Below are positions 33,005-45,546 of a stretch of 63,551 bases of DNA, piece by piece. Every line of letters starts with the position of its first letter. Positions within the stretch are counted from its first letter, which is position 1. Location of the stretch: the NCBI GenBank assembly GCA_038731975.1, contig JAVYQJ010000008.1, positions 1-63,551 of the forward strand, given 5' to 3'. Under the pieces are notes generated by a model. That model did not search any database. It was not told the DNA's origin and worked only from the letters and a program-made list of their open reading frames with translations. Both the position numbers and the translations under genes were made by a program. The stretch comes from Thermofilaceae archaeon (lineage in GTDB: Archaea > Thermoproteota > Thermoprotei > Thermofilales > Thermofilaceae).

Positions 33005-33046
33005 GATTGGCTCTGTTTTTAGCCGTAAAAAAGGGATGCGATCGCC

Positions 33047-38455
<5,409 letters not shown>

Positions 38456-38515
38456 GTCTCAGCGGGGCACAAGAGGCAAAAAAAGCGTTTACACTCAAGC
38501 CTTCCACACTAGTCC

Positions 38516-39028
38516 CTACGCCTGGGTAAATCGAATGGATAGACTAGCAGCCTCGCCCGCTGAAACCCACGATGGAACTAAGACTTCAACCCCCAGTACC
38601 GCGCACTCCCCGGGCTCCAGATCGAGCGGCCTACTCGAGGTTAAGAGGGGAAGCGAGAGCACAAGGCTGCTTTCCCCTGCCCTCCTAGCCAGCCGTAAAT
38701 TGAACACGCTGGGCCACCCATCCCCTGGCACATCAGCTACTTCGAGCCTAAGGGTGAGCTTTCGATTGCCGATGTTGCAGACGCGCAGCAGATCGCTGTA
38801 GCTCGTGGGAGATCCGATGAAGCCGGTGAGCGAGACTGACGTCCCGTTGGCTGCCTCGGTGACAGAAGCGTAGACTCCATCAGCGTCTTCACCTGCCACT
38901 ATGGCGAGGAAGCTCGCCAGCTCTTCCCGCGTCAATCCCTCTACCCGTCCCACGATGAGCAGAGCGGAGGCTAACACCGTTATGATGAGAAACGCAACGA
39001 CCGCTGGCCTCCGCCTAGGATTCTCCAT
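38516..39028 (-). CDS. secreted or anchored beta-rich protein of unknown function
   Basis: A 170-aa protein with a short basic N-terminus and a membrane/signal segment (AVVAFLIITVLASALLIVG), then an extracellular domain with many predicted beta strands (LRVCNIGNRKLTLRLEVADV, LEPGECAVLGVEVLVPSW). The pattern loosely resembles small archaeal SipW-processed or camelysin-like surface proteins, but I do not recognise the family. ATG at 39028 precedes the signal; a TTG at 39040 is an alternative closer to the TATA-like TTTTTAAGG (39057-39065). Confidence 0.55.
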   Translation of the reverse strand: MENPRRRPAVVAFLIITVLASALLIVGRVEGLTREELASFLAIVAGEDADGVYASVTEAANGTSVSLTGFIGSPTSYSDLLRVCNIGNRKLTLRLEVADVPGDGWPSVFNLRLARRAGESSLVLSLPLLTSSRPLDLEPGECAVLGVEVLVPSWVSAGEAASLSIRFTQA

Positions 39029-39085
39029 AATTCCACGCAATCAACTTGTTTTCTAACCTTAAAAACGGTGTAGTTCTACGGGGCT

Positions 39086-39991
39086 TCAAGTGCCGTTCAC
39101 CTCTACGCGGTACACTTCCTCGACTTTCCACTCGAGCTGCCGGTGGTAGCTCGGGTGGGGCTGGAACTTCCTAGCTCTCGACAGCCAGTCCGGTAGCCCT
39201 ACGGCCTTTATCCTGGCTGGGTCGATGCAGCCGTACCCCCACTCCGACAGGAGGTGAAGGTAGCCGATGTTTCGCGGATCGAACCCCATGAGGGCGGCTG
39301 CAGCCGCGTCAACCGTGACAGCGTTTCTCCCGCCGACCGATACGCCGAGTTTCACCGGGGTTCCATTGGTGGGGCCGGCCCCCTCCATCCCCACGGCTCC
39401 ATCGATGAGAGCCAGCTTCGGCATCATCTTCGTCGCCAGGTAGGCGATGTTGAGGTTGATCGCCGGGTAACCCTGGTGGATCTTGTGCCTGTCACCGGGC
39501 ATGATCGCTCCGACAACGACGTTCTTGATCGAGAGCGTGACGATGACCGTGTCGTGAGTCTTCGGCCTCACCACTGAGACGAGGTACCTGCTCTTCAGCA
39601 CGGTCTCCGAAACCCTGACCCGGACCCTCCGCTCCAAGTTCCGGTCCCAGACGTAGAACTCCTCGTAGCTGTCGCCCGAAAGGTCGACCAGCTCGACGCC
39701 GTAGTCGAGGAGCCTGTCGTACCCGAAGTTCCTGATTGCGTCCTTGAAGCTACCTATCGTAGGGGCTTCGGCAACTAAAACCCTGCACCTTCCGGCAAGC
39801 TTCTTCGCAATCTCCTCCACCGCTTCCACTGGTGTGGCGGAGAGCTCGCGGTAGGCGGAGACGAAGTTGACTTTGACGAGGATCTCACCGGCCTTCAGCG
39901 CATCCTCAAGCCCCATCAGGTCGAGCACGCGCCTAACTCCTACGCCTGGCTCCCCACCCTCCGCAGCGTAGATCTCACATGACACAGTCAT
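39086..39991 (-). CDS. DUF362 family protein
   Basis: A 301-aa cytosolic DUF362 protein. Family strings include EILVKVNFVSAYRELSATP, VSVVRPKTHDTVIVTLSIKNVVVGAIMPGDRHKIHQG, IDGAVGMEGAGPTNGTPVKLG and VDAAAAALMGFDP. The biochemical role of DUF362 is not settled; members are often near iron-sulfur or cofactor genes. There is no ferredoxin domain here. ATG at 39991 has a box GTTAAAAGG 17-25 nt upstream. A second, membrane-anchored DUF362 gene lies at 54863. Confidence 0.8.
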   Translation of the reverse strand: MTVSCEIYAAEGGEPGVGVRRVLDLMGLEDALKAGEILVKVNFVSAYRELSATPVEAVEEIAKKLAGRCRVLVAEAPTIGSFKDAIRNFGYDRLLDYGVELVDLSGDSYEEFYVWDRNLERRVRVRVSETVLKSRYLVSVVRPKTHDTVIVTLSIKNVVVGAIMPGDRHKIHQGYPAINLNIAYLATKMMPKLALIDGAVGMEGAGPTNGTPVKLGVSVGGRNAVTVDAAAAALMGFDPRNIGYLHLLSEWGYGCIDPARIKAVGLPDWLSRARKFQPHPSYHRQLEWKVEEVYRVEVNGT

Positions 39992-40010
39992 TGGAGCGGC
40001 GCGCCCCCTT

Positions 40011-41705
40011 TTAACCCTTTAGGGGGGCTACGATTACCGGTGCCCCGTCAACCTCCAGCTCGAGCTCGCCCCCGATCGCTTCGACGACCTCCCGGAGGCC
40101 GAAGGTTCGTATGACGAGCGCGCGCTGGCTGCCCAAGCTCAGCTTCACAGTCCTCGCGGGACCCGAAGTCCAGACCACCAGCCTCATCTCCTCCCCCCTC
40201 TGGAGCACGAGCAGGTATGCTCCCTCACCCAGCGCGCGGCCCTCCTTGGGCGCGTAGCCGGCAAGCTCCCGGTTGAAGTTGTAGATGGCGTAGTAGGCAG
40301 GCTTGATGAAGAACCACTCGGGCCCCCTCACGTGGTGGGCTACGAGGCCGAAGTTGTGCTCCGAGTCGGCGAGCGAGAGCCCGTCGTCCTTCCAGTCGTA
40401 GATTATCGTTAAAGGGACGCCCGCCATCAAGTTGGTGAGGTAGATCCTCAGCGAGTAGTGGGCCTGCGTAACCACGTCGACCCGGTTCGCGTAGGCCCCA
40501 CCCGTCGTGTAGCCCCACTCGCTGCAAATGATCGTTTTATCCCCTACGACGCTCCGGAGCCTCTCGTAGTCGGTCAAAACGGTCTCCGGGGGCCCACCCC
40601 TGTAGGGGTGCACCGAGACCGCGTCGACGAGCTCGAGCGCACCCCTCACCGCTAGGGCTCTGACGAACTCCACGTCAACGCCGGAGGTCGCCGGCGCCAG
40701 GACGAGGCAGCTGGGGCAGGACTCCTTAATCGCTCTCGAAACTGCCGCGAGCAGCCGGGCGTAATCCGGTGCGCTGGGTTGAGGCTTCCAGAAGACATCG
40801 ATGTTGGGCTCGTTCCAAACCTCCCAGAGCGCGTAAGCACCGTACCTAGAGGCGGCAGCCCCAGCGTAGCTCGCGTAAGCGGACCTAGCCTCCTCGCTGC
40901 GCGGCGGCTGCCCACCATCGTAGAGCGGGTTCCCGTAGCAGAGGATGTAGAGGGGCCGCAGCCCCCGCTCCTTGAGAGCAGAGGTTAGAGCGTCGTAGCC
41001 GGAGAAGTCGTAAGCACCCCTCTCCCTCTCCACGGTGCTCCAGAAGAGGTCCATCCTGATCAGCTTGAAGCCGGCGTAGGCGATCATGTCGAGGTCCCTC
41101 AGCTCGAAGGGCGAAGGCGCGATGAAGTGGATGTTGACGCCGAGCCCCTCCGGGACGATGAGGCGGGGTAGGCCGCCCTCGGGCGCTTCCCACCGGACGG
41201 GTTCGTCGAGCACTGCCAGCAGCCAGGGGTAAGAATCCAGGTTTGTCCGCCTGAAGGGCTCCGTGTTTGAATCGAACTCTCCGACCCCCACCACCCTCAG
41301 CGCAGCGCGGTAGAGAGCTGGCTCGAGGCTTGCGGTGTCAACTTCGAACCAGAGCCGCGTCACCCGCCGGGCTGGAGCAGCACCCTCGCCAACCTTCAGC
41401 AGCTGTTGAGGCTTGTCGAGCGGGGCCAGGAGGAGCTCCACTTTCAAGTCGCTATCGTTGGGGTTGCTAACCTCAAACTCGAAGGCTGCTAGCTCGCCTC
41501 GTCGGAAGAAGTTCCTCTTCATCAACGGGTCGGGGTAGAGCTGGAAGTTGCCCGCGCAACCTTCATGAGTGATCCTGACGTAAAACCTCTGCTCACCCAC
41601 TCCCTTCGCCCGCTGCTCCGGGCGGAAAAGCATCATCGCTGCTAGAGCTGCCGCAGCTACAAGCAGAGCAAAGGCGATTACGGCTAGCCGCCTACTGTGA
41701 AGCAC
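40011..41705 (-). CDS. membrane-anchored GH39/GH5-like glycoside hydrolase (clan GH-A)
   Basis: A 564-aa protein with a signal anchor (LAVIAFALLVAAAALAAMMLF), an N-terminal beta domain (about 40-180) and a clan GH-A TIM barrel. The acid/base is Glu299 in LWEVWNEPNIDVF, the nucleophile Glu396 in IICSEWGYTTGG, and VSVHPYRGG lies between them. A short beta domain ends the chain. These features fit GH39 or a GH5-like family acting on beta-linked xylo- or gluco-oligosaccharides outside the cell. GTG at 41705 is the first start; the promoter region has three GGATAAATTT repeats. Confidence 0.78.
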   Translation of the reverse strand: MLHSRRLAVIAFALLVAAAALAAMMLFRPEQRAKGVGEQRFYVRITHEGCAGNFQLYPDPLMKRNFFRRGELAAFEFEVSNPNDSDLKVELLLAPLDKPQQLLKVGEGAAPARRVTRLWFEVDTASLEPALYRAALRVVGVGEFDSNTEPFRRTNLDSYPWLLAVLDEPVRWEAPEGGLPRLIVPEGLGVNIHFIAPSPFELRDLDMIAYAGFKLIRMDLFWSTVERERGAYDFSGYDALTSALKERGLRPLYILCYGNPLYDGGQPPRSEEARSAYASYAGAAASRYGAYALWEVWNEPNIDVFWKPQPSAPDYARLLAAVSRAIKESCPSCLVLAPATSGVDVEFVRALAVRGALELVDAVSVHPYRGGPPETVLTDYERLRSVVGDKTIICSEWGYTTGGAYANRVDVVTQAHYSLRIYLTNLMAGVPLTIIYDWKDDGLSLADSEHNFGLVAHHVRGPEWFFIKPAYYAIYNFNRELAGYAPKEGRALGEGAYLLVLQRGEEMRLVVWTSGPARTVKLSLGSQRALVIRTFGLREVVEAIGGELELEVDGAPVIVAPLKG

Positions 41706-41725
41706 AAGAAAAAGAAAGTAGGAAT

Positions 41726-41762
41726 GGATAAATTTTAATGGATAAATTTTTAGGATAAATTT
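41726..41762. repeat. three direct repeats GGATAAATTT upstream of the GH39-like gene
   Basis: GGATAAATTT occurs at 41726-41735, 41740-41749 and 41753-41762, spaced 14 and 13 bp. Read on the minus strand, the first copy supplies the AATTTATCC TATA-like box about 22-31 nt before the glycosidase start. The others lie farther upstream, the last reaching the stop codon of the M48 protease gene. They could be alternative TATA boxes or operator sites. Confidence 0.55.
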
Positions 41763-42870
41763 AGAGGCTGCCTTTGAGCGACCTCAGGAATGCGATTCTC
41801 TTCGGTATCGGCGGGTGGGTTGCGAAGAGCTCTTCGAGGCTGACGAAGGGGTCTGCTAGGGCGTAGATGAAGAGCATCTTCATCTTGCTGCTGTCCACTC
41901 TCGCCTTTGCGGTTCTGTACCTGCTGTAGAACGAGTCGAGAGCCTGGAGGGCTCCGATCATCGCGTCCGGTGACGTCACTTTTGCCCCGTGGGCGTCAGC
42001 GTAGTGCTCTCTCAGCCTCGAGAGCGCTAGAACGACCAGCTGCATGATGACGCTGACCGCCATCAGCGCGATGCCAGCGAGAACCAGGATGAAGCCCCCT
42101 CCCTCACTCTTCCTGTTGCCGTCGTAGCGGTAGCGCGACGCGTAGAAGCCCGCGTAAGTCAGATAGCGGCCGAGGAAGTAGATGACGGAGGGCACGAGGC
42201 CGAAGAGCAGCATGACCACGTTGTCCCTGTGCTTGTGGTGGCCCAGCTCGTGTCCGATGACCGCCTCGAGCTCCGGCCCCCTAGCGATCTGAAGCAGCCC
42301 CTCGGTCACCGCCACGTACCTGCCGAAGAGTGGAGAGGAGTAGGCGAAGGCGTTCGGCTCCTTCATCCTGGTCGCGATCATCGCCTTCGGCGGCTTCATG
42401 CCCGACTGGGCGGCGAGCCTATCCACGATCTGCTGGAGGACCGGGTCGGGCTTGCACCCGTAGATCAGGTTGATGAGAGCCGGCGACAGGAGCCAGGAGA
42501 AGAGGGAGGGGATGAGCGCGAAGAGGAGCGCCACGGTCATCAGCTGCATCGTGAGCTCTTCACCCAGCAGCGAGGAGAGCCCGGCGAAGACGAGCAGGGC
42601 ACCCCCGAGTACTCCGGCCATCGTGGCGAGCATAGCTGCCCTCAGCGCGTCAAGGCTTGGGGGCGTCGGGGTGAGGTACCTGCCGAAAAGGCCCGCAGCC
42701 GCGATGAGGATGGTCATCGAGATCGCGTAGGCCACCAAGTCGACCAGCCACCAGCCCGCGTAGGGGGTGTAGAAGGCCGGTGCGAACCACGAGAGAGCGA
42801 CCTGCAATATCAGCATCACGATCGCTGCCACAGCGAACAGCGCGAGCAGGAGCAAGAGTTTCTCCCTCAT
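41761..42870 (-). CDS. htpX: HtpX-like membrane metalloprotease (family M48)
   Basis: A 369-aa membrane zinc protease. Two N-terminal hydrophobic pairs precede the active site VIGHELGHHKHRD (HExxH). Further transmembrane helices follow, then the third zinc-ligand Glu region in RLREHYADAHGA. The long hydrophobic N-terminus fits archaeal HtpX homologues that degrade misfolded membrane proteins. ATG at 42870 has a GGAGTGATGG ribosome-binding site. A GTG at 42887 (adding VLRSDG) would be leaderless from the TTTTTACC box at 42905-42912, so the true start is uncertain. Confidence 0.85.
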   Translation of the reverse strand: MREKLLLLLALFAVAAIVMLILQVALSWFAPAFYTPYAGWWLVDLVAYAISMTILIAAAGLFGRYLTPTPPSLDALRAAMLATMAGVLGGALLVFAGLSSLLGEELTMQLMTVALLFALIPSLFSWLLSPALINLIYGCKPDPVLQQIVDRLAAQSGMKPPKAMIATRMKEPNAFAYSSPLFGRYVAVTEGLLQIARGPELEAVIGHELGHHKHRDNVVMLLFGLVPSVIYFLGRYLTYAGFYASRYRYDGNRKSEGGGFILVLAGIALMAVSVIMQLVVLALSRLREHYADAHGAKVTSPDAMIGALQALDSFYSRYRTAKARVDSSKMKMLFIYALADPFVSLEELFATHPPIPKRIAFLRSLKGSL

Positions 42871-43025
42871 ACCATCACTCCGTAACACCCGTTCCCACAA
42901 GGGAGGTAAAAAGTTTCTGTACGAAGGGTTCGCTACCCCCTAAACCAAAAGGGGGCTCCGCTCGAGCGTACCCCCGGCTCCGCCGGCGCGCGGCGCTTAA
43001 ATGGCTCCACTGCCTGCTCGTACCG

Positions 43026-44123
43026 ATGGCCTCAGCGCCTGCGAGTTTAATCGTCACGTGCAAGCTTGGGATGGAGAGGGTCGTCGCTTCATACGTCAGG
43101 GAGCTGGACCCAAACGCCACTGTTACGCCGGCGCCCGAAGGCTTCCTCGGACTAGTACTCGTGGAGGATGCGAGCGACCCCGCGAGGCTGTACGATGAGA
43201 TCAAGCGGAGCGTACCTGAGGCTGAGAGGGTCTATCTGGCTGAGTGCGCGTGCGAAGCGTCCGTAGCTTCGATCGTGGAGTGCGCGAAGCAGTTGGCCGG
43301 GAAAATTCGAGCCGAGGAAAGCTTCGCCGTCTCCACGGTGAGGAGGGGGGATCACAGCTTCACGTCGCTGGACGTGAACGTCGCGGTGGGCAGCGCTGTG
43401 AAGGAGCTGACGGGTGCGAGGGTGGACCTCGAGAACCCCGACAAGGTTCTCGTCGTCCAAATCATCAAGGATCGAGCCTACCTATCACTAGTCCCCGGCA
43501 GCGAGTTCCACAGGAAGATGGGGCCGGGCAAATACCCGATGTACCGTGTCTTTAGGAAGCTCGTCGTCGCCCACGAGCCCTACCTCGGGCCGCCGGACGC
43601 GGCGTACGTGATGGGGACGAGGATCGGGAGGGAGGTGCAGGTCTTCGAGGTGGGGAAGCTGTACGTCACGCCGATCGGGCCCGTCGAGGCCCAACCCCTC
43701 TACCACTTCCTGAGGGGCCTCTTCGAGGGGTTGAGGAGCCGGTACGAGCTGCAGAAGAGGAGCTACGGCCGCGAGGTGCACCGCACTCAAGTCTACGTGC
43801 AGGACCTGTACCAGTTCCTCCGGTCGAGGATGGGAACCCCTCTCATCATCTGCGAGCCTGAGGGCGAGCCCGTGTCCAGGGTAGCGGATGAGCTAGCGGA
43901 CTTCTTGCTGGGCAACGTGAAGAGGGGGAGGGAGGTAGCCTTGATGGTTGGAGCAAGGGAGGGCATCCCGACTGGCCTCTTCCGCTACGCCGACTACGTT
44001 GTCGACCTGGCCCCGGGCGTAGTCATCTCGACGGAGTACGCCCTGTCTTCGGCCCTCATCGCCCTCGCAACGATCACGCACGAGAAGCTGGTGAGCGAAG
44101 CAACCGAGGAGCCGCAGAGCTGA
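43026..44123 (+). CDS. THUMP-domain RNA-binding/SPOUT-like protein (COG1818 type)
   Basis: A 365-aa archaeal protein. The THUMP domain spans about residues 50-165 (ESFAVSTVRRGDHSFTSLDVNVAVGSAVKELTGARVDLENP, then VQIIKDRAYLSLVPG). The C-terminal half (PLIICEPEGEPVS, ALMVGAREGIPTGLFRYADYVVDLAPGVVISTEYALSSALIAL) resembles a SPOUT methyltransferase knot, so it probably binds and may methylate tRNA or rRNA. ATG at 43026 has CTTAAATGG 23-30 nt upstream; the longer frame into the intergenic region is rejected. Confidence 0.8.
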   Translation: MASAPASLIVTCKLGMERVVASYVRELDPNATVTPAPEGFLGLVLVEDASDPARLYDEIKRSVPEAERVYLAECACEASVASIVECAKQLAGKIRAEESFAVSTVRRGDHSFTSLDVNVAVGSAVKELTGARVDLENPDKVLVVQIIKDRAYLSLVPGSEFHRKMGPGKYPMYRVFRKLVVAHEPYLGPPDAAYVMGTRIGREVQVFEVGKLYVTPIGPVEAQPLYHFLRGLFEGLRSRYELQKRSYGREVHRTQVYVQDLYQFLRSRMGTPLIICEPEGEPVSRVADELADFLLGNVKRGREVALMVGAREGIPTGLFRYADYVVDLAPGVVISTEYALSSALIALATITHEKLVSEATEEPQS

Positions 44124-44196
44124 GTCGGGCGGCTAAATCAGGGCATCTTGTGGTCGAAAGATACATTTTAAAGCTGGAAAGCCTCTCATCAAGACA

Positions 44197-44661
44197 ATGG
44201 GAGCCGCTTGGGTGCCCCGGCTAATCGCATTGTTGGGGCTGCTAGCTCTCGTCCACTCGCTCACGAGGCCTTGGGCCTCGGTGAGGGTCATCGCCTTGAG
44301 GCTCGACTACAAGCCCTGGGAGCTGCTCGAGCAGATGGCGCGGGGCAAGTGGGACCTCGTAAACGAGCTGCTCCGGGTTGCTGAGGAGATCCCGGAAGGC
44401 GCGCGCTTCGTCTCGCTCTTCACCCTGCACCTCGCCTTCCTAGTGATCGCCCTCCTTCTCGGCTTCCTCTCCATCATCGGGAACTCAGCTGGCGGCTACG
44501 CTTCAACGGCCGTTTTCTCCACACTCTCTGTCGCTGTTCTCGTCTACACTCTCGAGCAGGCGCAGCTGCTCAGCTTCTCGATCGGTTCAGGGGCTCTCCT
44601 CTCGATAGGCGCCGCCTTCGTGTACGTCTTGTCCGCGCTGGCGGCGAGGAGCTTCAAGTAG
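44197..44661 (+). CDS. small integral membrane protein
   Basis: A 154-aa protein with four predicted hydrophobic segments: about 8-24, 75-95, 103-120 and 127-150. A soluble loop (LRLDYKPWELLEQMARGKWDL) lies between the first and second. I do not recognise the family. ATG at 44197 has the TATA-like CATTTTAAAG about 27 nt upstream. It stands alone and converges on a roadblock-like gene that ends 5 nt after it. Confidence 0.65.
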   Translation: MGAAWVPRLIALLGLLALVHSLTRPWASVRVIALRLDYKPWELLEQMARGKWDLVNELLRVAEEIPEGARFVSLFTLHLAFLVIALLLGFLSIIGNSAGGYASTAVFSTLSVAVLVYTLEQAQLLSFSIGSGALLSIGAAFVYVLSALAARSFK

Positions 44662-44666
44662 GCTGA

Positions 44667-45038
44667 TTAGTTCTCCGAAATCTTATCGAGGAGGTGCAGG
44701 ACCAGCCCCAGCCTGGGCTTCGGCTTTGTTATGGCGCAGACCACCCTCCCCCTTACGGGTTTAACAACCATCAACCTGCCATCGGATAGGGCGACGGTCA
44801 CCCTCTCCACTCCGACGCTAAAGTAGACCCGGAAGGCCTCATCGACGCCCGCCGCTAATGCTGCACCGAGCGCCGCCAGCATGTCGGAGAACCCGTTCGC
44901 ACCGTTCTCCTCCAGCAGGATCCCGTCCTCGCTCGCGGACACTGCAACCTCAATCTCCCCCCTGCTCTCCTCAACCAGCTTCTTCACACCGTCCTGCCGC
45001 AAATACTGGCTGCTCATCGCGCAACCGAAGACTGTCAC
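44667..45038 (-). CDS. roadblock/LC7-like domain protein
   Basis: A 123-aa protein with the roadblock pattern: an N-terminal helix, strand EIEVAVSASEDGILLEENG, a long central helix (GFSDMLAALGAALAAGVDEA), then strands VERVTVALSDGRLMVVKPV and RVVCAITKPKPRLGLVLHLL. Archaeal roadblock proteins often partner small GTPases or motility and polarity modules; no such partner is adjacent. GTG at 45038 is used, with ATG at 45017 (MSSQYLRQ) as an alternative. A TATA-like TTTTTTAA lies at 45051-45058. Confidence 0.6.
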   Translation of the reverse strand: MTVFGCAMSSQYLRQDGVKKLVEESRGEIEVAVSASEDGILLEENGANGFSDMLAALGAALAAGVDEAFRVYFSVGVERVTVALSDGRLMVVKPVRGRVVCAITKPKPRLGLVLHLLDKISEN

Positions 45039-45103
45039 CTCGAGCCATCGTTAAAAAACATTTAGTTCAGTATCGCCTAAAGCCATCGTAGCTACAGGCT
45101 GTA

Positions 45104-45210
45104 ATGTCCAAGACATGCTAAAAATCTCGGTGAGCGCATTCTGTAATGTCATTGACATGATGAATCGCGCTGCCCTCGAGCCGGAGCCGAGGAAATACTG
45201 TCAGAGACAT
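45104..45210. promoter_or_regulatory. three ATGTC-N3-GACAT palindromes (candidate operator array)
   Basis: ATGTC-CAA-GACAT at 45104-45116, ATGTC-ATT-GACAT at 45146-45158, and a copy with one arm mismatch, (C)TGTC-AGA-GACA(T), at 45198-45210. The first two are preceded by TA and the third is followed by TA. Centre-to-centre spacing is about 42 and 52 bp, roughly four and five helical turns. They lie upstream of the roadblock-like gene promoter and downstream of the 800-aa gene. A dimeric regulator bound cooperatively is the simplest reading. Confidence 0.5.
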
Positions 45211-45280
45211 TACATCGCCTAACTTCCCGAACTACGAAGTTCTGGGCGAAAAATGGAGAATCCGAGATATTTCATCTGAG

Positions 45281-45319
45281 ATGGGGGAACATTGACAGTT
45301 CAAGCCTTTGAACCCCCAT
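45281..45319. repeat. nested hairpin
   Basis: The outer stem ATGGGGG/CCCCCAT (7 bp) encloses the inner stem GTTCAA/TTGAAC with loop GCCT; a bulge of about 10 nt (45288-45297) lies on the 5' side. It sits between two genes and could be a terminator-like element or part of a small RNA. There is no U-run directly after it. Confidence 0.45.
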
Positions 45320-45546
45320 TGCTTTGACGGTAGAGAAGCCTCTCCACTCCGACCCGAGAAGCGCTGGGCTGCTCTAGGCAATGAGCGGCCGTGCTTGACG
45401 CCGGTTTTCTCCATGGAGCATAGACATCCTTGAACAGCCGGAGCAGATTCGCGGGCAGCATTTGCGGATAGATAAATTCCTCCCTTCAGGCGAAGTATCT
45501 GTCAACTAAGATGTGAGAAGCTCCTGGAATGTTTCACATCCATGGG

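Larger units (their letters stand above)
45039..45546. other. 508-nt intergenic region with palindromes
   Basis: No convincing gene is present; a 60-codon minus-strand frame at 45232-45414 has no start-site signals. The region holds three ATGTCnnnGACAT palindromes (listed separately) and a perfect inverted repeat GTTCAA-GCCT-TTGAAC at 45298-45313. That repeat is enclosed by ATGGGGG (45281-45287) and CCCCCAT (45313-45319). Base composition shifts toward AT here, at the edge of the island that carries the 800-aa gene. Confidence 0.55.

Noticed and set aside
45157-45163. ATGATGA resembling box C of a C/D-box small RNA
   Set aside because: No CTGA box at the required distance for D or D' and no C' motif; it overlaps the end of an ATGTC-N3-GACAT palindrome.
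45232-45414. 60-codon minus-strand frame in the spacer
   Set aside because: No ribosome-binding site or TATA box at the right distance, and the sequence does not look protein-like.
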